Shown here in pieces: positions 16,950 through 24,610 of a stretch of 64,000 bases of DNA. The notes beneath the pieces are model-generated. The model did no database searches. It was not told where the DNA came from and worked only from the letters and a program-made list of their open reading frames with translations. Position 1 is the first letter of the stretch; every line of letters begins with the position of its first letter. Source of the DNA: Microbispora sp. NBC_01189 (lineage in GTDB: Bacteria > Actinomycetota > Actinomycetes > Streptosporangiales > Streptosporangiaceae); the NCBI RefSeq assembly GCF_036010665.1, contig NZ_CP108581.1, positions 893,501 to 957,500 of the forward strand. Reading direction: 5' to 3'. The position numbers and the translations under genes are program-made.

Positions 16950-17945
16950 TCAGTACTGGCGGTTGGGCAGGGCCTCCTTGGCCTGCTCCTGGGTGAAGGT
17001 GGTCTCCTCGGTCACCACGCGCGGCGGAACCTGCTCGCCCTTGACGACCTTCTTCGCGAGGTCCATCAGCTGGGGGCCAAGCAGCGGGGAGCACTCGACG
17101 ATGTAGTTGATCTTTCCGTCGGCGAGGGCCTGCATGCCGTCGTGCACCGCGTCAACGGTGATGATCTTGATGTCCTTGCCCGGGACCTTGCCCGCGCCCT
17201 CGATCGCCTCGATGGCGCCGAGGCCCATGTCGTCGTTGTGCGCGTAGAGCACGTCGATCTTGGGGTTGGACTTGAGGAAGGCCTCCATGACCTCCTTGCC
17301 CTTGGCCCGGGTGAAGTCGCCGCTCTGCGAAGCGATGACCTTGAACTTCGGATCGGCCGAGATGACGTCGCCGAAGCCCGCCTTGCGGTCGTTGGCGGGC
17401 GCCGAGCCGGTGGTGCCCTGCAGCTCGACGATGTTCACCGTGTCCTTGCTGTCCTTGTACTCGTCGACCAGCCACTGGCCGGCCTTCTTGCCCTCCTCGA
17501 CGAAGTCGGAGCCGAGGAAGGTCTTGTACAGGCTGGTGTCCTTGGAATCCACGGCCCGGTCGGTCAGGATGACCGGAATCTTCGCGGTCTGGGCTTCCTT
17601 GAGCACGGTGTCCCAGCCCGACTCCACGACCGGCGAGAAGGCGATCACGTCGACCTTCTGCTGGATGTAGGAGCGGATGGCCTTGATCTGGTTTTCCTGC
17701 TTCTGCTGGGCGTCGGAGAACTTCAGGTCGACGCCGGCCTCCTTGGCCGACTCCTGGACGGACTTGGTGTTGGCGGTACGCCAGCCACTCTCCGCGCCGA
17801 CCTGCGAGAAGCCCATAACGATCTTGTCGTCGCCACCGCCGGACGAGCCGCCGCTGGCCGACGTGTCGCCGTCGCCACCGCCACATCCGGCCATCGTCAG
17901 GGCGGTAGCGCCCGCCAGGATCAGTGCCGAGATCCTCTTCAACAC
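16950..17945 (-). CDS. Sugar ABC transporter substrate-binding lipoprotein (YtfQ-like)
   Basis: 331 residues. The signal peptide MLKRISALILAGATALTMAG ends in a lipobox with Cys21, followed by a Gly/Asp/Ser linker and a periplasmic-binding-protein fold (Peripla_BP_4): KIVMGFSQVGAESGWRTANT, DVIAFSPVVESGWDTVL and YAHNDDMGLGAIEAIEG. The last segments closely recall the galactofuranose binder YtfQ. The GTG at 17945 has AAAGGA about 10 nt upstream and begins the signal peptide exactly, so the longer upstream frame is rejected. It is first in the importer operon, with a perfect LacI operator 21-34 nt upstream. Confidence 0.93.
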   Translation of the reverse strand: MLKRISALILAGATALTMAGCGGGDGDTSASGGSSGGGDDKIVMGFSQVGAESGWRTANTKSVQESAKEAGVDLKFSDAQQKQENQIKAIRSYIQQKVDVIAFSPVVESGWDTVLKEAQTAKIPVILTDRAVDSKDTSLYKTFLGSDFVEEGKKAGQWLVDEYKDSKDTVNIVELQGTTGSAPANDRKAGFGDVISADPKFKVIASQSGDFTRAKGKEVMEAFLKSNPKIDVLYAHNDDMGLGAIEAIEGAGKVPGKDIKIITVDAVHDGMQALADGKINYIVECSPLLGPQLMDLAKKVVKGEQVPPRVVTEETTFTQEQAKEALPNRQY

Positions 17946-17965
17946 TGGGGGGATCCTTTCATCGC

Positions 17966-17979
17966 TGTTAGCGCTAACA
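17966..17979. promoter_or_regulatory. LacI-family operator upstream of the binding-protein gene
   Basis: TGTTAGCGCTAACA is a perfect 14-bp palindrome with the central CG typical of LacI/GalR operators. It lies 21 bp before the GTG of the substrate-binding protein and between it and the LacI gene, and serves as the reference for the related sites. Confidence 0.85.
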
Positions 17980-18024
17980 CAGGTCAGGTGGTCAGCGCCG
18001 ATCAATTGGTTGATTTCCGTACGG

Positions 18025-19047
18025 CTAGCGCACGCCGGTCGTGCTTCCCCTTCGTACGAACTGGGGAGGCACCACGAGCCGTTCATAGGGCAACGGCTCG
18101 TTCGACTCGATCTGCCGGAGCAGCACGTCGATGCTGCGCCTGCCGACGGCCCCGAAGTCCTGTCTTATGGTGGTGAGCGGTGGGGAGAAGAACTCCGACT
18201 CAGGGATGTCGTCGAAGCCCACGATGCTGATCTGCTCGGGGACCTTCACCCCCTCCTCCGTGAACGCCCGCAGCAGGCCGAGCGCCATCTGGTCGTTGGC
18301 GACGAACACCGCGGTGACGTCGCCGACCATCGCGGCGAGGTGCTTTCCGGCCTGGTAGCCCGATCGAGGACTCCAGTCTCCGGTCAGCAGGTCGGGTACG
18401 CGGCGCCCCGCCTCGGTCAGCACCGCGCGCCAGCCCTCACATCGCCCTTCGGCCTCCAGCCAGTCAGCGGGGCCGCTGACATGCCAGACGGTCTCGTGGC
18501 CGAGGCCGAGCAGGTGCGAGGTCGCCAGCCTGGCTCCCTCGACCTGGTCGACGCTCACCACGGAGACGTCGCCCTGATGCCAGCCCTCGACGGCCACGGC
18601 GGGCATGCCCGCCGGCAGGTCGTCGAGCGCACGGGCCGCCGATCGCTGCGGAGCGACGACGACGATGCCGTCGACGCCCTGCTCGGCGAGGTAGCCGATC
18701 GCGTCGTTCACGCCGGCCCTGTCAATGGTCCGCAGGCTCACGATGCTCACGAAGTAGCCCGCGTCCCTGGCGGCCTGCTCGATTCCGTATACCGTGCTCG
18801 CCGGGCCGTACAGCGTCGTATCGAAGCTGACGACGCCGAGCGTGCGCGAGTGCTTGGTGACCAGTGCCCGGGCGACGAGGTTGCGGCGGTATCCGAGCTG
18901 GTCGATGGCCCGCATGACCCGGGTGCGGGTCTCTGCGCGGACGTTCGGGTGATCGTTGAGCACCCGCGAGACCGTCTGGTGCGACACTCCGGCCAGCCTG
19001 GCCACGTCGGCCATGACGGGCGGGCGGCGCTCGACGCTGGGTCCCAC
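18025..19047 (-). CDS. LacI family transcriptional repressor (arabinose-block regulator)
   Basis: 340 residues. The helix-turn-helix MADVARLAGVSHQTVSRVLN with hinge helix GYRRNLVARAL occupies about residues 12-65, followed by a periplasmic-binding-like effector domain (GVVSFDTTLYGPAS, VFVANDQMALGLLRA, SIVGFDDIPESEFF). The GTG at 19047 has GGAG ten bases upstream; the longer frame would include the operator. It is the first gene in the direction of the importer and araBDA, with operators before itself, before the binding protein, and at araB. Role inferred: repressor released by arabinose or a derivative. It is clearly paralogous to the LacI protein at 22396. Confidence 0.92.
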   Translation of the reverse strand: MGPSVERRPPVMADVARLAGVSHQTVSRVLNDHPNVRAETRTRVMRAIDQLGYRRNLVARALVTKHSRTLGVVSFDTTLYGPASTVYGIEQAARDAGYFVSIVSLRTIDRAGVNDAIGYLAEQGVDGIVVVAPQRSAARALDDLPAGMPAVAVEGWHQGDVSVVSVDQVEGARLATSHLLGLGHETVWHVSGPADWLEAEGRCEGWRAVLTEAGRRVPDLLTGDWSPRSGYQAGKHLAAMVGDVTAVFVANDQMALGLLRAFTEEGVKVPEQISIVGFDDIPESEFFSPPLTTIRQDFGAVGRRSIDVLLRQIESNEPLPYERLVVPPQFVRRGSTTGVR

Positions 19048-19077
19048 GGTCGCTCCTCTCAACTGCTTGGCAAGAAC

Positions 19078-19091
19078 TGTGAGCGTTAACA
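19078..19091. promoter_or_regulatory. LacI-family operator upstream of the repressor gene
   Basis: TGTGAGCGTTAACA matches the reference operator at 12 of 14 positions. It lies 31 bp before the repressor GTG and just downstream of a minus-strand TTGACG (19100-19105), so it would overlap the promoter and give autoregulation. Confidence 0.7.
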
Positions 19092-19157
19092 CAACCCTGC
19101 GTCAAGGAGGTCGCCGGTCACGGTCCGGTTACGCCGAAACATCCTGGTAACACCTTA

Positions 19158-19186
19158 TTGACGGACATGCCGCATGGACCTTTACT
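19158..19186 (+). promoter_or_regulatory. Candidate plus-strand promoter in front of two LacI operators
   Basis: TTGACG and TTTACT are spaced by exactly 17 nt. Two operator sites follow, at 19204 and 19235, and then GAGGAG with an ATG at 19272. The -10 is a moderate match. The layout is that of a divergent, repressor-controlled target gene. Confidence 0.45.
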
Positions 19187-19203
19187 GATGACCGAAACTC
19201 GGC

Positions 19204-19217
19204 TGTTAACGCTCACC
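19204..19217. promoter_or_regulatory. LacI-family operator, plus-strand unit, site 1
   Basis: TGTTAACGCTCACC, 11 of 14 positions like the perfect operator at 17966. It is located about 18 bp downstream of the candidate -10, where bound repressor would block elongation. Confidence 0.6.
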
Positions 19218-19234
19218 CATCGTCCCGGACGCTA

Positions 19235-19248
19235 TGTTATCGTTAACA
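19235..19248. promoter_or_regulatory. LacI-family operator, plus-strand unit, site 2
   Basis: TGTTATCGTTAACA, 12 of 14 like the reference operator. Its centre is 31 bp from the centre of site 1, almost three helical turns, which would allow cooperative binding on one DNA face. Confidence 0.65.
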
Positions 19249-19271
19249 GAACCATTTGAGGAGCGCATCGC

Positions 19272-19652
19272 ATGACCGGAAACACCTGTTCACCGGCCTC
19301 GCGGGCATCCGCGGTGGTTACTTGGCGTGATGATGGGATCGTCCTGAGCGGTGGCAGTGGGCGCCGGCGCGGGCGGCATCCCAGCGGCATCCCATCCGTG
19401 CCCGAAACCATCGCCCCGCTCCCAGCGGATCCAGCCGCCGACCCACTTGGGCATGCCTGCTCGTTACCGGCATTCCGGTCGCTACCCGCCCTTCGAGGCC
19501 GCCGCCATCGGCCTTCAGACGGACCCCCGGGGGCAGAACCACGGCGAGCAGGAAGCTCGGCGAACAGAGCGACGCACTTCCGCGCCGGTCGCCGCTTCCA
19601 CTCCTGCGGGCACGGCTTCCACTCCTGCGGGCGCCGATCCACGTGTCGGTGA
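19272..19652 (+). pseudogene. Possible remnant: genuine-looking start followed by unrecognisable 126-codon frame
   Basis: The ATG has GAGGAG eight bases upstream and sits behind a promoter and two LacI operators, as a real target gene would. The encoded 126 residues (starting MTGNTCSPASRASAVVTWRD) match nothing I recognise. They lack the codon bias of neighbours and end in a 21-bp direct duplication near 19599-19640 encoding FHSCGHG. The frame stops 2 bp before the converging HNH gene ends. My reading is that the original target gene was lost when the HNH region arrived; a short novel protein is possible. The rest of 19093-19653 holds only the regulatory sites listed. Confidence 0.3.
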
Positions 19653-19653
19653 C

Positions 19654-22215
19654 TCATTCGCGTCGCCGGGGGGTGCGGGGGTTGCGGTAGGTGAAGGCCC
19701 AGCGGTCGTCGCCGATCTTTCGGCGGGTGTAGCGGGTGGGGTGGCGGTAGCGGTCGCGGTTGTGGAACTGGCAGGCCGGCCCGAGCAGCTTGAGGTCGGT
19801 CAGCCCGCCGCTGCACCAGTCCTCGGAATGGTCGATCTGGCACAGGGTGGCGGGCAGGGGGCAGCCGTCGACCCAGCAGGTGGCGTACCGGGCGAAGACG
19901 GCCCGGCGCTGGGCGGGGGTGGCCAGGCGGACCTTGCGGCCCATGTCCAGGACCTGCCCGGCGGCGTCCATGACGATCCGGACAAGGGTGCTGGTGCGGG
20001 CCAGCCGGTGCACGCTGACAACGGGCAGCAGGTGCCCGGTCGCCAGGATCAGCCCCGGCAACCCCCGCAACCACACCCCCGGCGGCACATTGCCGCGCGC
20101 TCCCGGCGGACAGTTCACCCCCACCCCCGGCGGAGCATCCGCTCCCACCCCCGCCCAGGCATCACTGCCAGGCCAAGCGTCGCCTCCCGGGCAGGCGCTC
20201 CCTTCCGCATCCGGCGGGGCGTCGGGCCCGGGTGGGGGATCAGGGGCATGCGTCTGCTGCGGGCGTGCCTGCTGTGGGCGTGCCTGCTGCGGGGGTGCCT
20301 GCTGCGGGCGCCGCGCTCGGTTTCTGCGGTGTCCTCGCTCGATGCCCTCTTCCTGAGTGCCGGGGTCGTCGTCAGAGTCGTCGTCAGAGTCGTCGTCAGG
20401 GTCGGCGTCAGGGTCGGCGTCAGGGTCGGCGGCGTGGTCCTGCTCGACGTCATCGCAGTCGCGCAGGTCGCCGCGCTCGTGGCCGCGCTCGTGGCCGCGC
20501 TCGTGGCCGCGCTCGTGGCCGCCGGTCGGGTCGAAGTGCGGCCAGGCGGCAGCCGGACCGTCCATGGGCGAGCTACCGGCGGCCGCGCGGCCGGTGACAG
20601 GCTCCAGCCCGTCAGCGCCCCCACACGCGCCCACACCCGCGGCGGCATCCGCGCCCGCACCCGCGGCGGCATCCGCGCCCGCACCCGCGGCGGCATGGGA
20701 GGCGGCACTGGGCGCGGCAGGGGAGGTGTCGTCTCCTGCGGAGGACGCGACGGCCGAGCTACCGTCCTCGCCGGCTGAGCGATCCCCGCCCGCCGGGGGC
20801 ACAGTGGCTGTGCGTTCGGGGCCGATGGCTGTGCGTTCGGGGCTGACGGCCGATGGCCGTGTGCCCGGCTCCGCACCCGCTGGCTCTTCGTCTGGCTCTT
20901 CGTGTGGTTCTTCGCCGGCGGGCTCCTCAATGGTGGGCTCGCCATCGTCGATGATGGGCTCATCGACGTCCGAGGGAGTGCCACTCGGAGGGTCGTCGGG
21001 GAGGGACTCGGCGTTGACCAGCACCAGAAGCTCGGTCACGATCTTGTTCTCCAGGAACGCGATCAACGCGTCCGCGTTCCGCACACTCAACGGCCGGTCG
21101 TCACCCTCGGCCTTGGGCTTGGCGTAGACGTCCAGCATGTGCTGCAACCGCGCGGCGGCCTCCACCGGCAGGTAGAACTCCCCCTCCAGCCCGCCGCCCT
21201 TACGCCGGCGTACCCGGAAGAACCGGCGATCGAAATCCGCCTGCTCGTCCTTCTCATGCCCGTCAGGGTCGAGCACCGCGCGTAGGTACCGCCCCGCCTT
21301 GGCCACCTCCGCCGCACCCGCCGACTTCGCCAACTCCAGCAGAATCCGCTCAGCCGTCGCCGCCTGCTCATCGGTCAACCCCGCGGTGGCCGTGCAGATC
21401 GCCTCCACGACCCCCTCCGCCAGGCCACCCTCCGCGAACCGGCGGCGGACCTTCGGCAGACGGGGCAGTTCCGTGCTCATCGTCAACAGGCGCCCCGCCC
21501 CCGCGGGCGTCATCCCCCCAGCGCTGCGCAGCCACAACTTCGTGGACGCATGCCCATGGTGCTTCGCCTCCCCGGCCCGGTGGACACGGCCCACCCGGGC
21601 CGCCAACGCCGAAGTGATCCGATCACGGACCGCAAGCAACTCCTCGGCCTCGGCCAGACACACACCCGCGTCCTCAGGCACCGGCACCAACGCCACCGCC
21701 CGCGCCGCCTCGACAAGAGCCGCCACCGCCACCCACGACGACGACCCCGCGCCAGAAGCACCACCGGCAGCGCCACCAGGGACGTCACCGGGCGCGCTGC
21801 CGCCATCCCGATCACGTTCCGCACCCCGATTCCGGCCAGCGTCGCCCCGGCCAGCGCCAGAGACGCCGTCAGACACGCCATCGGAAGCACCAGCCGAAAC
21901 GCCACCGGACGCATCACCGCCACCCCGAGGAGTGCCATCAGGAGAAGCGTCACTCGCGGTTTCGTCGCCGTCGACGAGGTCGTCACCGGGAGCGGCACCG
22001 GAACGAGTCGCGAATACCTTAATCAAGGCGGGATTCGCCGGGGCATCGAGCCGGCCGGCGCGCTTTCGCCCTTCGGAATCGGCGATCGGTACGAATTCAC
22101 GGGCCAGAGAACCCTCTGAAGACCACAGTGGTGAGCCGGCGACCAGACGATCCCACCAGTCGTCGGCGATATCTGAATCATGCGGGTGATCAGGACCGAA
22201 GTCGGACAGATCCAT
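19654..22215 (-). CDS. DUF222 / HNH endonuclease domain protein with giant repetitive linker
   Basis: 853 residues, far longer than the usual 400-550 of this family. A DUF222 region (about 165-430: EAEELLAVRDRITSALAARV, then DRRFFRVRRRKGGGLEGEFYLP) is followed by a low-complexity linker (about 430-720). A C-terminal HNH domain comes last (about 765-850: CWVDGCPLPATLCQIDH, then DWCSGGLTDLKLL and ACQFHN), with all Cys and His ligand positions present. This is the layout of mycobacterial REP13E12-type genes, which are mobile or repeated in actinobacteria. The ATG at 22215 is preceded by AAGGGGA. Codons end in G far more than in neighbouring genes. Biological function is unknown. Confidence 0.85.
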   Translation of the reverse strand: MDLSDFGPDHPHDSDIADDWWDRLVAGSPLWSSEGSLAREFVPIADSEGRKRAGRLDAPANPALIKVFATRSGAAPGDDLVDGDETASDASPDGTPRGGGDASGGVSAGASDGVSDGVSGAGRGDAGRNRGAERDRDGGSAPGDVPGGAAGGASGAGSSSWVAVAALVEAARAVALVPVPEDAGVCLAEAEELLAVRDRITSALAARVGRVHRAGEAKHHGHASTKLWLRSAGGMTPAGAGRLLTMSTELPRLPKVRRRFAEGGLAEGVVEAICTATAGLTDEQAATAERILLELAKSAGAAEVAKAGRYLRAVLDPDGHEKDEQADFDRRFFRVRRRKGGGLEGEFYLPVEAAARLQHMLDVYAKPKAEGDDRPLSVRNADALIAFLENKIVTELLVLVNAESLPDDPPSGTPSDVDEPIIDDGEPTIEEPAGEEPHEEPDEEPAGAEPGTRPSAVSPERTAIGPERTATVPPAGGDRSAGEDGSSAVASSAGDDTSPAAPSAASHAAAGAGADAAAGAGADAAAGVGACGGADGLEPVTGRAAAGSSPMDGPAAAWPHFDPTGGHERGHERGHERGHERGDLRDCDDVEQDHAADPDADPDADPDDDSDDDSDDDPGTQEEGIERGHRRNRARRPQQAPPQQARPQQARPQQTHAPDPPPGPDAPPDAEGSACPGGDAWPGSDAWAGVGADAPPGVGVNCPPGARGNVPPGVWLRGLPGLILATGHLLPVVSVHRLARTSTLVRIVMDAAGQVLDMGRKVRLATPAQRRAVFARYATCWVDGCPLPATLCQIDHSEDWCSGGLTDLKLLGPACQFHNRDRYRHPTRYTRRKIGDDRWAFTYRNPRTPRRRE
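20265..20325. repeat. 15-bp tandem repeats encoding QQARP
   Basis: About four imperfect copies of a tgcctgctgcgggcg-type unit inside the HNH gene, giving the peptide words QQAPPQQARPQQARPQQ. Confidence 0.75.
20369..20432. repeat. Short tandem repeats encoding Asp-rich stretch
   Basis: Repeated gtcgtcagag and gtcggcgtcag-like units in the HNH gene, producing an acidic run of DADPD and DDDSD words. Confidence 0.75.
20471..20521. repeat. 12-bp tandem repeat encoding HERG, four copies
   Basis: The unit gtggccgcgctc is repeated with almost no change in the HNH gene linker and encodes HERGHERG-type sequence. It is a distinct array from its neighbours. Confidence 0.8.
20620..20697. repeat. 24-bp repeats encoding AAAGAGAD
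   Basis: About three copies of a unit containing cccgcggcggcatccgcg in the HNH gene linker, encoding alanine-glycine-rich peptide. Confidence 0.75.
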
Positions 22216-22395
22216 CACATCCCCTTCGCCGATTCGAAATCCTGTACTAATTTTTCCACGAACCGGCATCAGGCGACAACCGCGCACCGGGATATGTTGG
22301 AGCTACAGGCGATGGACGATAGCGGCGACGCAGATGTTTCTATTCAGCCCATTGGTACTGAGATAGCCGACCTTTGAAAACGACCCGCGTCCCGG

Positions 22396-23436
22396 TTACG
22401 CCGAGGACGGTGGAGCGGCGGCCGTGCTCTCCCTGACCACGAGTTCAGGCTCGACCAGGCGCGCCGGCCCGACGTCACGGTCGGCGATGCGGTGCAGCAG
22501 GAGCCGGAACGCCTGCCGGCCTAGCTCGCCGAAGTCCTGCCGCACCGTGGTCAGCGGCGGCCAGAAATACGCCGCCTCCGGCACGTCGTCGAACCCCGCC
22601 ACGCTCACATCCTCGGGCACCCGCCGCCCCGCCTCCCGCAACGCCCGCAACACCCCCATCGCCATATGGTCATTGGCCACGAACACCGCCGTCACCCCGC
22701 CATCGGCCGCCAGCCGCCGCCCCAGCTCATAACCCGACGACGCCGTCCAATCACCCACCAACGGCTCGGGCACCACCCGGCCCTCCGCCTCCAGCACCGA
22801 CCGCCACCCCGAAAGACGACCACGCGAATCCACCCAGTTCGGCGGACCCGCCACATGCCACACCGTCCGATGCCCCAAACTCAGCAGATGCCGCGTCGCC
22901 CGCGCCGCCCCCGCCACCTGATCGACCGCCACCACCGGCACCGGCACATCCCCGCCCCCACCCACCACCACCACCGGCAACCCCGCCGGAAGCTGCCGCA
23001 CCCCCTCGGCCGCCGACTCATGCGGCGCCACCACGATCACCCCGTCCACCGACTGCGACCGCAGCCGATCCACCCCCCGCCCGATCCACCGCCGATCCAG
23101 CACCGGCAAACTCGCGATGCTCACCAGATAGTCACTGTCCCGGGCCGCCTGCTCCACCCCGAACAACGTCGACGCCGGCCCGTACAACGTGGTGTCGAAA
23201 CACACCACCCCCAGCACCCCCGACCGCCCGGTCACCAGCATCCGCGCCGCCGAGTTCGGCCGGTAGTCCAGCTCCCGCACCGCCGCCAGCACCCGCTCCC
23301 GCGTCTCCGGACGCACCTTCTCCGGAGCGTTCAGCACCCGCGACACCGTCATCGCCGACACCCCCGCCAGCTCCGCGACGTCTTCCATGACCGCCGCCCT
23401 CGGGCGCTCGGCCGGGCTCTCTCCAGGCCGCACCAT
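22396..23436 (-). CDS. LacI family transcriptional regulator, second paralogue
   Basis: 346 residues. The helix-turn-helix is VMEDVAELAGVSAMTVSRVL, and the effector domain carries GVVCFDTTLYGPAS, VFVANDHMAMGVLRALREAG and VAGFDDVPEAAYF. These are shared almost word for word with the repressor at 18025, so the two arose by duplication. The coding strand prefers GTG, GCG, CGG and GGG codons, unlike the C-ending preference of the arabinose block. No sugar gene is adjacent, so its target is unknown. The ATG at 23436 has GGGGG six bases upstream; 23442 is an alternative. Confidence 0.88.
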   Translation of the reverse strand: MVRPGESPAERPRAAVMEDVAELAGVSAMTVSRVLNAPEKVRPETRERVLAAVRELDYRPNSAARMLVTGRSGVLGVVCFDTTLYGPASTLFGVEQAARDSDYLVSIASLPVLDRRWIGRGVDRLRSQSVDGVIVVAPHESAAEGVRQLPAGLPVVVVGGGGDVPVPVVAVDQVAGAARATRHLLSLGHRTVWHVAGPPNWVDSRGRLSGWRSVLEAEGRVVPEPLVGDWTASSGYELGRRLAADGGVTAVFVANDHMAMGVLRALREAGRRVPEDVSVAGFDDVPEAAYFWPPLTTVRQDFGELGRQAFRLLLHRIADRDVGPARLVEPELVVRESTAAAPPSSA

Positions 23437-23491
23437 CGTCATCCCCCGCGTCCCCGCTCTTTCCGATCAGTCGCCCTGAACGAACCAGCCA

Positions 23492-23551
23492 CGAACCGCC
23501 ACGACTCGCCACGACCCGCAGCGACCCGCAGCGACCCGCCACGAACCGCTA
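23492..23551. repeat. 10-bp degenerate tandem repeat in the leader of the second LacI gene
   Basis: Six consecutive 10-bp units of the form cgacccgcca/cgacccgcag, with more degenerate copies on both sides (23481-23575). The period equals one DNA helical turn. It lies between the operator-like site at 23708 and the gene start. Nothing else is visible in 23443-23707. Confidence 0.75.
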
Positions 23552-23707
23552 CGAGTCCGTCACGACGAGTCCGCCACTGGTCCAACGCGCTGCCGACGCG
23601 ATGCCGGCACCGGCGGACGGTGTGAGCACCGGCGGCGATCACCGCGGGACACGCCCCGAAAAGGACCGTTCCGCCTGGTGATCGCACGCTTCACACCACC
23701 CACCTGA

Positions 23708-23721
23708 TGGTACCGTTAACA
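23708..23721. promoter_or_regulatory. LacI-type operator-like site upstream of the second LacI gene
   Basis: TGGTACCGTTAACA; its reverse complement matches the 17966 operator at 11 of 14 positions. It overlaps the TAA stop of the EamA gene and lies about 270 bp before the second LacI gene. Confidence 0.4.
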
Positions 23722-24609
23722 GCTCGGCTTCCCTGGTCGTGACCCCCGCACCGGTCCATCGCGCAACTCCGCGCGGGCGAGCCAGGCGAGGGCGCACAGG
23801 AGGAGGGCTCCCCCACCCACCTGTACGGCGGTCATGCGCTCCCCCAGCAGGACGACACCGGCGACGGCCGCGACGAGGGGTTCGAGCAACGAGACCAGCG
23901 ACGCGGTGACGCCACCCACGACGCCCAGGCCGGTGAAGAACAACCGGTACGCGAGCGCGGTCGGCACGATCGCCAGATAGCCGAGCAGCAGCACGCTGGT
24001 CATCGTGTGCCCGGTGGGCAGCAGTCCCCCGCCCACGGCGAGCGGGAGCAGGCACAGCGCGCCCCCGGCGAAGCCCCACACCGCCACGCCCTCCGCGGGC
24101 ATGCGGCGGGTCGCGAGGGTGACGAAGGAGTAGGCGGCGGCCGACACCAGGCAGTAGACGACGCCTGCCGGACCGGCCGGGGCGGCCGCTCCTCCCGTGA
24201 GCATGGCCAGCCCGGCGAGCGCGAGCCCGGCGCAGGCGAGAGCCGTACGGCCCAGGGGCTCGCGCAGGAAGATCCGGCCGCCGGCCGCCACGAAGAGCGG
24301 AGCCGCCCCCATGGTGATCATGGTCGCGACCGCGACGCCGGTCTCGGCGATCGCCGCGAAGTAGGCGGCCTGGCACACCGCCATGGCCGGGCCGACGAGC
24401 AGCACCGCCCGCCAGGAAGGGCGGCCGCGCGCGACCAGGAGCAGAAGCGCCGCCCCGCAGGTGAAGCGCCAGAAGGACACGGCGACGGGGCTCAGCCGGC
24501 CCGCGTCGTGGAGCATCGCCCCCGCCGCGCCGCCGGTCCCCCAGGCGGCCGCGGCGGTGGACACGTAGACAAGACCCTGCCGTACGGACAGGGCTGGAGC
24601 ATGGTTCAT
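23716..24609 (-). CDS. EamA/DMT family transporter
   Basis: 297 residues with 10 hydrophobic segments in two EamA repeats (about 15-135 and 150-280). Typical words are AAAAWGTGGAAGAML in TM1, FAAIAETGVAVATMITMGAAPLF at the end of repeat 1, and VSLLEPLVAAVAGVVLLGE in repeat 2. The family exports amino acids, nucleosides or other metabolites. The mRNA leader in front (24610-24740) is highly structured and includes the Shine-Dalgarno in a helix, suggesting translational control by a small molecule or protein. The stop codon TAA is unusual for this GC-rich region because it lies in an operator-like sequence. Confidence 0.85.
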   Translation of the reverse strand: MNHAPALSVRQGLVYVSTAAAAWGTGGAAGAMLHDAGRLSPVAVSFWRFTCGAALLLLVARGRPSWRAVLLVGPAMAVCQAAYFAAIAETGVAVATMITMGAAPLFVAAGGRIFLREPLGRTALACAGLALAGLAMLTGGAAAPAGPAGVVYCLVSAAAYSFVTLATRRMPAEGVAVWGFAGGALCLLPLAVGGGLLPTGHTMTSVLLLGYLAIVPTALAYRLFFTGLGVVGGVTASLVSLLEPLVAAVAGVVLLGERMTAVQVGGGALLLCALAWLARAELRDGPVRGSRPGKPSC

Positions 24610-24610
24610 C

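Noticed and set aside
20265..20700. CRISPR-like regular repeats
   Set aside because: Units are 12-24 bp with no unique spacers and are in frame within the HNH gene; they are coding minisatellites.
19654..22215. Possible transposase or insertion sequence
   Set aside because: There are no terminal inverted repeats or target duplications that I could find at the edges, and no DDE or tyrosine recombinase motif; the HNH/DUF222 architecture explains the gene.
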